Assembly (NCBI GenBank): GCA_947631895.1
Contig: CANRMU010000014.1
Coordinates: 1-14,244 of the forward strand
Direction of reading: 5' to 3'
Source of the DNA: an uncultured Bacilli bacterium
Lineage (GTDB): Bacteria > Bacillota_I > Bacilli_A > RF39 > UBA660
Length of the DNA stretch: 14,244 nucleotides
This document shows positions 1 to 8,125 of the stretch, one piece after another; positions within the stretch are counted from its first letter, which is position 1; the number at the start of each line of letters is the position of its first letter. A program made the translations under genes and the position numbers. The notes below the pieces were generated by a model, which was given only the letters and a program-made list of their open reading frames with translations, searched no databases and was not told the origin of the DNA.

Positions 1-619
1 CGTCATGACCAAACATCATAGCATCAAGCATTTTACTTTCACTTAATTCGCTTGCTCCAGCTTCAACCATACATATTGCATCTTTAGTACCTGCAACAGT
101 TAGATTTAATTCACTTTGTTCTAATTCACTGGCAGTTGGATTAATAATAAAGTTTTTGCCAATTTTACCAACTACAACCCCTGATACAGGACCATCAAAA
201 GGAATTTCTGATATTCCTAGGGCAAGTGAAGAACCAAATAATGCAGCCATAATTGGCGAATTATCAACATCAACACTTAAAACCATATTGATAACTTGAA
301 TTTCATTTCTTAAATTTTCATCAAACATTGGTCTTAATGGCCGATCAATAATTCTTGCTGCTAAAGTTGCTTCATCAGTAGGTCTTCCCTCTCTTTTAAT
401 AAATCCTCCCGGAATTTTACCTACTGAATATAACTTTTCTTGATACAATACTTGTAATGGAAAAAAATCTTGTGTTACCGCATTACCCATCACAACAGCT
501 GTTAAAACTGCTGTATCACCATATCTTACTAAAACAGCTGAATTGGCTTGTTTAGCTAAATGACCAGTTTCAACTACTAATTTTCTTCCTAAAAAATCAT
601 ACTCAAATACTTTCTTCAT
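1..619 (-). CDS. pnp: Polynucleotide phosphorylase, N-terminal part (3' end outside window)
   Basis: Polyribonucleotide nucleotidyltransferase: a phosphate-dependent 3'-5' exoribonuclease of the cytoplasm and the RNA degradosome. The gene starts at ATG 619 and stays open to the window edge, giving the first 206 residues of a protein usually about 700 long. The visible part is the first RNase PH domain. It contains VRYGDTAVLTAVV (about 31-43), the RNA-binding loop GGFIKREGRP (71-80), ARIIDRPLRPMF (88-99) and SVDVDNSPIMAALFGSSLAL (115-134), all typical of PNPase. A strong AGGAGGAGGAAG Shine-Dalgarno lies a few bases before ATG and fixes the start. It follows rpsO in the same direction, the conserved rpsO-pnp order of most bacteria, with a terminator-like hairpin between the genes. 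The KH and S1 domains lie beyond the window. Confidence 0.96.
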   Translation of the reverse strand, partial: MKKVFEYDFLGRKLVVETGHLAKQANSAVLVRYGDTAVLTAVVMGNAVTQDFFPLQVLYQEKLYSVGKIPGGFIKREGRPTDEATLAARIIDRPLRPMFDENLRNEIQVINMVLSVDVDNSPIMAALFGSSLALGISEIPFDGPVSGVVVGKIGKNFIINPTASELEQSELNLTVAGTKDAICMVEAGASELSESKMLDAMMFGHD

Positions 620-640
620 ATACTTCCTCCTCCTAAATAT

Positions 641-665
641 AAAAAGACACTTAAAAATTTAGTGC
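641..665 (-). terminator. Hairpin with T-tract between rpsO and pnp
   Basis: On the minus strand GGCACT and AGTGTC pair around an A/T-rich centre and are followed by TTTTT (641-645). The stem starts right at the rpsO stop codon. It may end or attenuate rpsO transcription, or act as an mRNA processing site: in many bacteria the rpsO-pnp intergenic stem is an RNase III target. Which of these applies here is inference. Confidence 0.55.
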
Positions 666-935
666 CTATTTTCTTAAATTTAATTTTTTGATTAATTCAC
701 GGTATGATACTACATCATTTTCTTTTAAATAATTTAAAAGCTTTTTACGACGTCCTACCATCTTTTGTAAACCATATTTTGAATGAAAATCATGAATATG
801 AACTTTTAAATGTTCAGTTAAATTATTAATTTCTTCAGTTAAAAGTGCAATTTGAACTTCAGTAGAACCTACATCTTTTTCACTTTTTCTAAATTCTTTA
901 ATAATTTCCGATTTTCTTTCTTTAGTCATTGCCAT
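666..935 (-). CDS. rpsO: 30S ribosomal protein S15
   Basis: Primary 16S rRNA-binding protein of the small-subunit platform. At 89 residues it has the family's usual length. The S15 signature is clear: GSTEVQIALLTEEINNLTEHL (about 23-43, the helix-turn region), HIHDFHSKYGLQKMVGRRKK (46-65, with the rRNA-contacting D49, H51 and S52) and LLNYLKENDVVSYRELIKKL. The start is the first of two close ATG codons at 935: AAGGAGG lies about 8 bases before it, while the second ATG (codon 3) would be too far away. The stop is TAG. It is transcribed from its own promoter upstream and followed by pnp. Confidence 0.97.
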   Translation of the reverse strand: MAMTKERKSEIIKEFRKSEKDVGSTEVQIALLTEEINNLTEHLKVHIHDFHSKYGLQKMVGRRKKLLNYLKENDVVSYRELIKKLNLRK

Positions 936-974
936 AATAAAATCCTCCTTACTTTTTAAATCGGTTTAACCATC

Positions 975-1011
975 GTTTTATGAAAGAGGTTCATTAAAAC
1001 CATAGTAAAAC
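975..1011 (-). promoter_or_regulatory. Structured rpsO 5' leader, possible S15 autoregulatory element
   Basis: In the rpsO leader (minus strand) GUUUUA...UG pairs with CAUAAAAC across a CUA bulge. An inner hairpin GGUU/AACC sits within. A second GGUUAAACC element follows before the Shine-Dalgarno. S15 commonly represses its own mRNA through such leader structures in several phyla. The fold is seen in the sequence; binding of S15 is inference only. Confidence 0.35.
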
Positions 1012-1026
1012 TTCAATAACAACTAA

Positions 1027-1055
1027 AGTATATTATACTTTATGCTAAATTGCAA
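1027..1055 (-). promoter_or_regulatory. Sigma-A promoter for rpsO
   Basis: Minus strand: -35 TTGCAA (1055-1050), a 17-base spacer and -10 TATACT (1032-1027). The predicted transcription start is near 1020, giving a leader of about 85 bases. It separates rpsO-pnp from the upstream WG-repeat gene, whose stop codon is only a few bases upstream. Confidence 0.6.
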
Positions 1056-1061
1056 GAAATT

Positions 1062-2720
1062 TCATACTTGTTCTTCAAAAAATGGATTTCCAGAACCATA
1101 AGCACAATACATAATTTTTCCATTATCTTCATATGTAAAATAATCTTCATATAATGTAGGATTAGCTTCTATTATAGCTACACTTTTATTTTTATCTATA
1201 TCAACAATTTCATAATCATTGCCACTTTGTGCTATAGCAAAATTATATCCATTTACTTTAATATCATCACCACTTACTAATTCTTTACCATCAGTATTTA
1301 ATAATATTTTTTCATTTTTTTTAGTTGCCATATATACATTTGCACTTGTATCTTTTACTGATATCATTGATTTAGTATACACTAATTCTATATCATCATA
1401 ATTTTTGGAAATTTTCTCCCCATTAATATTCATTAAATAATAATTTTCTGAATCTTCAGAAACTATAGCTATACCATAATTATCAAACATCCGAGCTTTT
1501 TCATATATGGTATCATTAAATTTTGTACCATCTAATTTATAATAAACTAAGCCATCTTGTTTATTACAATCTTTCATAAGATATAAACCATTATTGGTAT
1601 TAGCAATAGTGTTTTCACAATTAAGAGTAGTTTTTAATTTGCCATTTTCATATAAATCATATTTTTCATCATTTTCTACTATATAATTTTTTTCATCATA
1701 ATAGCATCCTTGTTTCAATATTTTGCCATTTTCATCATATATATCAATACTTCCTTTAATCATATTATTTTCAAAATATAATGATTCATCTGTTTCAAAT
1801 TCTGAAAAGACTTTTCCATTTTTAACTAATTTATAATGTTTTTTATCTGTATAATTATACTCATTATAAGGCCGCAATAAAACTTTATTACCATCTTTAC
1901 TTACATCTTCTATATAATATTCATCATCTAAAGTAAATAATAATTTGGAATTAGTATTTATTATATAACTTTTATTATTATAATATATTATAAGATAACT
2001 ACTGCCATTAGAATTTGCTTTAATTTCAGAATAATCTTCAGCCATAGGAATAGTTGCTACTAATTCTCCTTTATAATTATAAATATAATAATTATCTAGA
2101 TCACTTATCATTGATACTCGATGATAATTATTTATAATTAAATTTACACCATAAACTTGTTCACCTTCTTTAATAACTTTACCATTACTATCATATATTT
2201 TAGAATAACTAGTATAATCATTTGGATTTGTATATACTACTTCAAAAAAAGCTCCTATATTAGTTATATTAACATTTTCTTCATAATCAAGTAACATTGT
2301 TCCATCATCTTTAATTAAACCACTTTTCTTATCTTCTGTCTCAACTGTTGATACGCCATTAATAAACCCTGAAACATATTTAAAATTTTCATTGGATAAT
2401 TTATTTCCATTTTCATCATATAATGTATATGTCTTATCATCATTTTGAAAGAAGAAAGATGTAGAACTAGTATATTTATCTTCATCATAATCTGAATCAA
2501 CACCACTAAAATCTTCTTCAATAACATTATCATTAGAATTACTTTCAAAATTATTTTTAGGCTTTAACAAACAAAACACTGTAATTATAATAATAATTCC
2601 AACTACAAATAATCCAACTATAAAAATTATTTTTTTATTATTTGTTGGTTTAGAATTAATACCATTATTTTGAGGTATATTTATACCATTATCTAAAACA
2701 TTGTTTTGAGGTATATTCAT
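1062..2720 (-). CDS. Single-span membrane protein with WG-like repeats (open part of a nonsense-interrupted gene)
   Basis: The open frame gives 552 residues from an internal ATG at 2720. That ATG lies inside a repeat and has only a weak GGA before it. The natural start is ATG 2834, 38 codons upstream in frame, behind a strong GGAGGT, but a TAA at 2744-2742 interrupts that frame (described separately). The protein has an Asn/Ile/Pro-rich N-terminal tail, a basic patch NNKK, one membrane span (about residues 31-52) and a long Asp/Asn/Tyr-rich region. That region has repeated strands of the form YDENGK, YNYKGE and LDGTKF, like WG/KWG beta-repeat proteins. Positive-inside topology suggests a cytoplasmic tail and an external repeat domain. 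It is a tandem paralog of the gene at 2854-4671: the C-terminal parts match closely, for example KYDLYENGKLK, DGKELVSGDD and PTLYEDYF. Function unknown. Expression depends on reinitiation or readthrough, so it may be a pseudogene. Confidence 0.7.
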   Translation of the reverse strand: MNIPQNNVLDNGINIPQNNGINSKPTNNKKIIFIVGLFVVGIIIIITVFCLLKPKNNFESNSNDNVIEEDFSGVDSDYDEDKYTSSTSFFFQNDDKTYTLYDENGNKLSNENFKYVSGFINGVSTVETEDKKSGLIKDDGTMLLDYEENVNITNIGAFFEVVYTNPNDYTSYSKIYDSNGKVIKEGEQVYGVNLIINNYHRVSMISDLDNYYIYNYKGELVATIPMAEDYSEIKANSNGSSYLIIYYNNKSYIINTNSKLLFTLDDEYYIEDVSKDGNKVLLRPYNEYNYTDKKHYKLVKNGKVFSEFETDESLYFENNMIKGSIDIYDENGKILKQGCYYDEKNYIVENDEKYDLYENGKLKTTLNCENTIANTNNGLYLMKDCNKQDGLVYYKLDGTKFNDTIYEKARMFDNYGIAIVSEDSENYYLMNINGEKISKNYDDIELVYTKSMISVKDTSANVYMATKKNEKILLNTDGKELVSGDDIKVNGYNFAIAQSGNDYEIVDIDKNKSVAIIEANPTLYEDYFTYEDNGKIMYCAYGSGNPFFEEQV

Positions 2721-2807
2721 TCCATCATTTAAAACATTGTTTTAAGGTATATTCATACCATTATCTAAAACATTGTTTTGAGACATATTCATACCATTAT
2801 TTAAATT
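2664..2807 (-). repeat. Four tandem 36-bp coding repeats (12-residue NNVLDNGMNIPQ type)
   Basis: Units start at 2664, 2700, 2736 and 2772. Each is 36 bases and shares ATTNTTTTGAG followed by the ATATTNAT core (plus strand), with several substitutions between copies. They encode the 12-residue unit NNVLDNGMNIPQ. The third carries the TAA. Because the unit is a multiple of three, changes in copy number would keep the frame. Confidence 0.8.
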
Positions 2808-2834
2808 ATCCATATTTGAATTTTGATTATCCAT
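2742..2834 (-). pseudogene. Interrupted 5' end of the WG-repeat gene: 30 codons then TAA
   Basis: From ATG 2834, 7 bases after GGAGG (4 after the full GGAGGTATT run), the frame reads MDNQNSNMDN and continues for 30 codons to TAA at 2744-2742. It then stays in frame with the 552-residue ORF. The stop falls in a 36-base repeat at a position where the other copies have CAA or, in one, its in-frame equivalent (Gln in NIPQN). One C-to-T change (CAA to TAA) explains it. The intact protein would be about 590 residues, with an N-terminus matching the neighbouring paralog (MNNQNTGLEN). The next ATG is 21 bases after the stop, so reinitiation is conceivable. Confidence 0.75.
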
Positions 2835-2853
2835 AATACCTCCTACTTAATTA

Positions 2854-4671
2854 TTAATTATTTATTTCATAAAACTTTTTGCCTGTTTCATATGAATAAT
2901 ATTGTATTTTATTACTACTATCTACTTCAAAATAATTATCTTTTAATGTTGGCTCTGTATCTAAAGTTATAATACTTTTTTTATTTACATAATCATATAA
3001 TTCATATTTTGCGCCATGTTTTACAATTAAATATTTATTATTTTTAATCCTAACTTCATCGCCACTTACTAATTCATTACCATCTTTATCCAAACATACT
3101 TTAGTATCATCATTAATTGCTGTATATACTCCATATCCTTTATAATTATCTGAAATGGATGAATATTCTTTTGATATTTGTTTACCATTACTATCTATCA
3201 TAAAATATTTTTTAGCCTCATGAGCAACAATTGCTATATTATTTTCATCAAAAGATGAAGCAAATTCATATTTTTGTTCATTTAATAATGTTCCGTCATT
3301 TTTATAAAAGAAATAATCATAGGTATTATTACAATTATCAAACAAATATATTTTAGAAGACTGATATCCCCTACTATAAAGTCTCTCACAATTAACAGTT
3401 GCTTTTAATTTATTGTTTTCATATAAATCATATTTTTCGTCACTAGATTTTAATACATAATTTTTATCATCATACCATCCTTCAATTTGTTTATTAATAT
3501 TTCCGTTATTATCATAATATTCATTAGCACTGTTTATAACAGCATTGCCTTCAAATTCTAAATATTCATCAATACTATCCATAGTTACACTATAAGCAAC
3601 TTTACCATCTTTTACCACTTTAAAAGTTTTTGGCTTACTATAATCTTCATAATTACAAGAAGAAATTATAAATTGTTTTTTATCTTCACTAACTGCACTA
3701 ACACAAAATGGTTCATCTAATGTAAATAATAATTTTGAATTAGTATCAATTATATAGCTTTTATTATCATAATTAATTGAAGCATAATTATCTATACCAT
3801 CTAATATAGGTTCATTATTAAATAAAGATAAAGAATCATTTACAGGAAAAGAAGTTACTTTATCACCCTTATAATTATAAACCATCATATCTTTTCCATT
3901 ACTAATAACAGAATAAGCATATTCTCCTACAGCATCAAAACCATCTAAATTTTTATCTTCAATAAGTACATTACCTTTAGAATCATATAATATGTCATTA
4001 CTATCAGCCGTAGCACAAATAAAGACAGAACCATAACGAAATAAATATTTACATTTACCAAATTCAATTAACATCTTACCTGATTCTGAAACAAGTCCTT
4101 TTTCATTATTATTATTTTCTACTAAAGCGGCTCCATTAATAAATTTATCTGATCCAGATTGAAATATAAAATCAGTTAATTGCTTACCACTTTTATCAAA
4201 TATTGCTGAATTATTTTTATTTGATATGAAAAAAGAATTACTTGCTAAAATATCTTCCGAACTAGATTTTTTATTTTTAAAAATATTTTTGCCTACAATT
4301 ACACCAACAATTATAAAAACTATAATACCACCAATAATTAATATTTTTTTATAATCTAACTTTTTTAAAAATGATTCTTTTTCAATAGAAGATTCAACGT
4401 TATGATGATATTGATTCATAGGATGAAATTCTGGTCTACCTAAATTATTATCTTCTGAAGCATTTATCATATTATTGGAAAAATTATTAGTTTCTTTATT
4501 AAAATTAACATTGTTATTAATAGGAATATTTATATTTAAATTGTTATTTTGAGGTATATTTATTTGATCATTTAAATTGTTATTTTGAGGTATATTTATT
4601 TGATCATTTAAATTATTTCCATTATTATCTAAATTTCCTAAATTTTCTAAACCCGTATTTTGATTATTCAT
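2854..4671 (-). CDS. Single-span membrane protein with WG-like repeats, paralog of the downstream gene
   Basis: A 605-residue protein of unknown function. Order: an Asn-rich low-complexity tail with the repeat NNLNDQINIPQN (about 20-50), a basic segment FLKKLDYKK (101-109), one membrane span (about 109-127, ILIIGGIIVFIIVGVIVG), then about 470 residues of beta-rich repeats (IFDKSGKQL, YDSKGNVL, YNYKGDKV, DNNGNINK, KNDGTLL, DSNGKQIS, DKDGNEL) resembling WG/KWG beta-repeat domains. The topology implies an external repeat domain, possibly a beta-propeller-like binding module. Start ATG 4671 follows AAGGAGG, which overlaps the stop codon of the metallopeptidase gene (TAAGGAGG), so translation is probably coupled. 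Its paralog follows 19 bases downstream. Both probably arose by tandem duplication. I cannot name a ligand. Confidence 0.85.
   Translation of the reverse strand: MNNQNTGLENLGNLDNNGNNLNDQINIPQNNNLNDQINIPQNNNLNINIPINNNVNFNKETNNFSNNMINASEDNNLGRPEFHPMNQYHHNVESSIEKESFLKKLDYKKILIIGGIIVFIIVGVIVGKNIFKNKKSSSEDILASNSFFISNKNNSAIFDKSGKQLTDFIFQSGSDKFINGAALVENNNNEKGLVSESGKMLIEFGKCKYLFRYGSVFICATADSNDILYDSKGNVLIEDKNLDGFDAVGEYAYSVISNGKDMMVYNYKGDKVTSFPVNDSLSLFNNEPILDGIDNYASINYDNKSYIIDTNSKLLFTLDEPFCVSAVSEDKKQFIISSCNYEDYSKPKTFKVVKDGKVAYSVTMDSIDEYLEFEGNAVINSANEYYDNNGNINKQIEGWYDDKNYVLKSSDEKYDLYENNKLKATVNCERLYSRGYQSSKIYLFDNCNNTYDYFFYKNDGTLLNEQKYEFASSFDENNIAIVAHEAKKYFMIDSNGKQISKEYSSISDNYKGYGVYTAINDDTKVCLDKDGNELVSGDEVRIKNNKYLIVKHGAKYELYDYVNKKSIITLDTEPTLKDNYFEVDSSNKIQYYSYETGKKFYEINN
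4535..4606 (-). repeat. Two identical 36-bp tandem coding repeats
   Basis: Units 4535-4570 and 4571-4606 are identical over all 36 bases. A degenerate third unit starts at 4607. They encode NNLNDQINIPQN in the cytoplasmic tail of the 605-residue protein. Perfect identity indicates a recent duplication. The unit is related to the 36-bp repeat of the neighbouring paralog. Confidence 0.85.
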
Positions 4672-4680
4672 AAGTCCTCC

Positions 4681-7113
4681 TTAATATCCAAACAAATCTA
4701 ATAAATCTTCAACATCTTCATATGTATCACTGCCAAAGAAATCTTGTTCAGTATATTTCATTTCAATTTCAGTGTCTTCATTAATTGGTTTATTCCAATT
4801 AAATTTTTCTTTGCCACCCTTATAATACCAAGCAAATTCCATTTTAAAACCAGCTGTTTCAATATAAAAACTTTCTCCATCTGTTGTCATTTTAGAAATA
4901 TTATTTCCTATTCCTTCAATTTTAGAAATATTTTCATTAAATTGGTCAACAACATTTTGAGCAGAAACTGTACTTCCTTTTTCTACTTTTAATTCATTAC
5001 AATTTTCATCTACCATATTATACATATCAAAACTATAGCACATCTTAATCGTCACGCAATTATTTTTACAATTAAAGTTAAAACTTGAAGAATTATTTTC
5101 AGCATATTTTTTATTTATTATTCTGGCTAATTCAACATCATATTTAACTTCACCATAAACAACTACACTATTAGAATATTCTTTAAACTTATCTTTTTTA
5201 ATAACTATTTTATAAACTCCACTTTTTAATTCTAATTCATAATTACCATTAATATCACTTTTAGTACTTGTTATTAATTCATTACTTTCACTATCATAAA
5301 TTTCAATAGATGCTTCACTAACTGTTTTCTCACCACTTTTAATATTACCTTTTAAGATATTTTTTTCATTACCAAGCATTTTAGTATCTAAAAAAGCCTT
5401 AGTTATTTTAGCAACAGAATCACTACTTAATCCTAAATTTTTAGCAGCTTGAATAACAGCTAAAGCACAATCTTCAAATTTAGCATATGATGAAAGATAA
5501 AATAATGATTGGTACCATACTTTAGCCATTTCTTTTTTATCTTTAAAAGCTCCATAACTTTCCATTAAATATGCTGCATGACCAACTACATTAGCATTTT
5601 GATGAACTCCACCAGTATCATAGTCATATACATTTTTTAGGTTATTTCTTTCTAAAAATCCTGAAACATCGTTCTCACCTTCTCTAATGTAACCATCAGG
5701 AATATAATATTTACCTCCTACTTCACTAGGGTTTTCAAAAGAATTAGGATCTGCTAAATCTCTTAATATTTCATTATCTTCAGCAATTGTCCAATTTTTT
5801 CCTTCAATTAAAGAGCCTAAAATATCTGCATAGGCTTCATCTAGTGCCCGTGTTTCAAATGCTTTATTAATGTCTTCACTTTTAGGAGATTTAGCAAAGT
5901 TTACAATATGTTGATTTACCCCATGAGTAAATTCATGTGCTAAAACATCTAGTGAAGCTGAAAAATATTTACCTTTATATTCACCAATATACATTTGATT
6001 GGTCATTGAAAGCCAATAAGCATTTGCTAATTCTCCTCCACCTAATAATAATGTATTTTTTATTCCAAGATTAACAATTATTGGACTACCTTTATCATCG
6101 TAAGAATTTCTATTTAAAACATTTTTATAATAATCATATATTTTTTCAAAATCGGCCATTGAAGTAATTGCTACTTTTGAAAAACCATCACTTATTGATG
6201 CTTCATTTATATCATAAGCATTACTTCCAGGAAGTGCTGTTACAAATGATGTTAGTTGTGAAGTTCCTCTTAAGTCAGCAACAGATATTTTTCTTTTAGC
6301 ATCATAAAACTTATAATATTTTTCACCCATAATATCATAATTTTCAATATCAATTGTACATTTTTTATCATCCATTCCATCTAGAGTCATTTCTACATAA
6401 TCTATTGGAACTATTTTATTTAAAATTTCCCCATCTTTAGCATCAATTAAATATTTTTTTATATCATTATCTGAATAACCATCAATAATATAAACTAATT
6501 TTGATGTATTATCTTCTGCTAAAATATTTAATTCATTATTTACTATCTTGGTGTTTTGGCCTAAATTTTCTCTAACAATTTCTTCTACTTCATCATTACT
6601 TATTTTATCATTTATGTCAACTGAAACATTAGGAATATAATATCCACTATAACCTAAAATATTATTGTCACTATCTACACTCAAAATTACATTTTGATTA
6701 TACACTGGTATTTCTTGATAGGTTTGATTAAACTTATAATATGTAATCTCTTCATTCTCATATTTATTTATTAATTTTATATCACTTTTATCTTCAATTT
6801 TTAATAAGTCTTTTAAAACTTTTTTAGCATCATTTTCTGATTTAACTTTTTCTTTGCTAAAAGAACCGGTTATATATTTTGGCACATCATTTTCATAACG
6901 ATAAGCAATTTCTTGATAATTTTCATTTTCACTATAACCTTCTTCTTTTTTAGAAAAAAATTTAAATACTAAGATACCACTTAATATTAAAATAACACAT
7001 GGTATTATAATTAAAATAATTTTTCGAACATTAATTTTACTTACTTTAGCACCACATTCTGGGCAAAATTTTATATTGTTATTAATAACCCTACCACACT
7101 TTTTACATTTCAT
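4681..7113 (-). CDS. Membrane-anchored M4 (thermolysin-family) metallopeptidase with N-terminal zinc ribbon
   Basis: An 810-residue protein. Residues 1-21 form a zinc ribbon (C3-X2-C6, C17-X2-C20). Span 31-50 is a membrane anchor preceded by basic residues, so the zinc ribbon should be cytoplasmic and the rest external. Residues about 75-240 look like the FTP/PepSY propeptide of M4 enzymes (YYKFNQTYQEIPVYNQNVIL). The catalytic domain has HEFTH (H393, E394, H397), the third zinc ligand E426 in ALDEAYADILG, and the H504 region DTGGVHQNANVVGHAAYLM, equivalent to thermolysin Asp226/His231. Residues about 586-663 look like a carboxypeptidase-regulatory-type beta domain. The last 140 residues are unassigned and contain Cys682, Cys686, Cys692 and Cys705. 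All catalytic residues are present, so it is predicted to be active. AGAGGG before ATG 7113 sets the start; the upstream gene ends 20 bases away. Zinc ribbon, anchor and M4 protease together are unusual, since typical M4 enzymes are secreted by a signal peptide. Confidence 0.9.
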   Translation of the reverse strand: MKCKKCGRVINNNIKFCPECGAKVSKINVRKIILIIIPCVILILSGILVFKFFSKKEEGYSENENYQEIAYRYENDVPKYITGSFSKEKVKSENDAKKVLKDLLKIEDKSDIKLINKYENEEITYYKFNQTYQEIPVYNQNVILSVDSDNNILGYSGYYIPNVSVDINDKISNDEVEEIVRENLGQNTKIVNNELNILAEDNTSKLVYIIDGYSDNDIKKYLIDAKDGEILNKIVPIDYVEMTLDGMDDKKCTIDIENYDIMGEKYYKFYDAKRKISVADLRGTSQLTSFVTALPGSNAYDINEASISDGFSKVAITSMADFEKIYDYYKNVLNRNSYDDKGSPIIVNLGIKNTLLLGGGELANAYWLSMTNQMYIGEYKGKYFSASLDVLAHEFTHGVNQHIVNFAKSPKSEDINKAFETRALDEAYADILGSLIEGKNWTIAEDNEILRDLADPNSFENPSEVGGKYYIPDGYIREGENDVSGFLERNNLKNVYDYDTGGVHQNANVVGHAAYLMESYGAFKDKKEMAKVWYQSLFYLSSYAKFEDCALAVIQAAKNLGLSSDSVAKITKAFLDTKMLGNEKNILKGNIKSGEKTVSEASIEIYDSESNELITSTKSDINGNYELELKSGVYKIVIKKDKFKEYSNSVVVYGEVKYDVELARIINKKYAENNSSSFNFNCKNNCVTIKMCYSFDMYNMVDENCNELKVEKGSTVSAQNVVDQFNENISKIEGIGNNISKMTTDGESFYIETAGFKMEFAWYYKGGKEKFNWNKPINEDTEIEMKYTEQDFFGSDTYEDVEDLLDLFGY

Positions 7114-7133
7114 TTTATCCCTCTTTATTTTTA

Positions 7134-8024
7134 TTATCTATAACTATTTAAAATATCATCAATACTTTTAGTTACACTTGTTGTAATAAATCTATCATAA
7201 ATAAAATTTCCTCCAACTAATAAAATACTAAAGCATATTAAATTAAAATATATTTTTTGTTCTATAGGTAAATTAAGTTCTAAATTAATTAATTCATATA
7301 AAATTATTAAAGTATAGATTATACTAATTGTTTCAATGGCAGTACCTAAAGGTGCCCATATGATTGAAAAAATTGTAGAAAGTAAAATTGAACCTAAAAT
7401 ATAAGGAATCATACTACCTGCACTAATGCCAAGTAATTTAAAGAAATTAGTATTTTTCTTAATTACCATACTACCTAAATAAAATACTAAAGCAATCGCA
7501 CCTATTATGAGAGCAAACATAATTATATTTTTAAAAACAATGTTTGCAAATTGAACATTTTTTAATTGTCCAAAATCCCATTTATAAGTATAGCCTTTAC
7601 TAATAGTATAACTTGGAACTCTAATTGAAGATATAATTGTACTTATTAAAGTCGCAATAGTAGCTAATAACGTAACTATTACGGTTAATATTATTGAATT
7701 TTTAGAATTATTAAGATTTTCTTCATTTTTTTTAAATGTATCATAAGGTTTTAATAATAAATTAATACAATATTGAACAAAAGGAAAAGCTGCAATACTT
7801 TTAACGACACTATTATTGCTGATATTAAAATTATTATTTGTCATATTAGAATTATTAATATTAGACATATTATTTACGTTTTGTTGAACGTTATTCATTT
7901 GATTATTTGTTAAATTTAATTCAATATTACTATCATTAATAGTTCCATCTTCTAATGGCGATCCACAGTTCACACAAAATTTTGCACCATTTTCGTTTTC
8001 TACTCCACATTTTAAACACTTCAT
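7134..8024 (-). CDS. Zinc-ribbon multi-span membrane protein (Yip1-like)
   Basis: A 296-residue protein. The N-terminal zinc ribbon MKCLKCGVENENGAKFCVNC has C3, C6, C17 and C20, the same spacing as in the adjacent metallopeptidase. An Asn-rich linker (about 28-72) follows. Then comes a membrane domain with about five spans (near 111-133, 163-187, 196-221, 225-247 and 259-276). The preceding segment FPFVQYCINLLLKPYDTFKK is typical of bacterial Yip1-family membrane proteins, whose role is poorly known. Start ATG 8024 follows AAGGTG by 8 bases. It probably opens the four-gene zinc-ribbon/WG cluster, because 101 bases separate it from the ATP-grasp gene and a candidate promoter lies in that gap. 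Function unknown; the Yip1 assignment is tentative. Confidence 0.75.
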   Translation of the reverse strand: MKCLKCGVENENGAKFCVNCGSPLEDGTINDSNIELNLTNNQMNNVQQNVNNMSNINNSNMTNNNFNISNNSVVKSIAAFPFVQYCINLLLKPYDTFKKNEENLNNSKNSIILTVIVTLLATIATLISTIISSIRVPSYTISKGYTYKWDFGQLKNVQFANIVFKNIIMFALIIGAIALVFYLGSMVIKKNTNFFKLLGISAGSMIPYILGSILLSTIFSIIWAPLGTAIETISIIYTLIILYELINLELNLPIEQKIYFNLICFSILLVGGNFIYDRFITTSVTKSIDDILNSYR

Positions 8025-8054
8025 AATTCATACACCTTACCTATCTTTTATTAA

Positions 8055-8083
8055 ATTTTATCATAATTAATCTTTGATTTAAA
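8055..8083 (-). promoter_or_regulatory. Candidate promoter of the zinc-ribbon/WG cluster
   Basis: Minus strand: TTTAAA (8083-8078), a 17-base spacer and TAAAAT (8060-8055) with an extended TGA just before the -10. The predicted start near 8048 leaves a leader of about 24 bases with AAGGTG. The -35 is poor and the region is nearly all A/T, so chance matches are likely. Confidence 0.35.
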
Positions 8084-8125
8084 TAAAAAATATATATTTA
8101 AGTGTAAAGCCATTCATTATGTTTA

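Noticed and set aside
1219..1401. Plus-strand 60-codon ORF
   Set aside because: Lies opposite the WG-repeat gene, no ribosome-binding site, composition of a shadow frame.
2315..2548. Second minus-strand frame, Met/Ile-rich
   Set aside because: Shadow of the WG-repeat gene in another frame; low-complexity translation.
2664..2807. 36-bp repeats as a CRISPR-like or regulatory repeat
   Set aside because: They are contiguous, in frame and encode a periodic 12-residue motif also present in the paralog.
4744..4992. Plus-strand 82-codon ORF
   Set aside because: Phe/Asn-rich shadow of the metallopeptidase gene.
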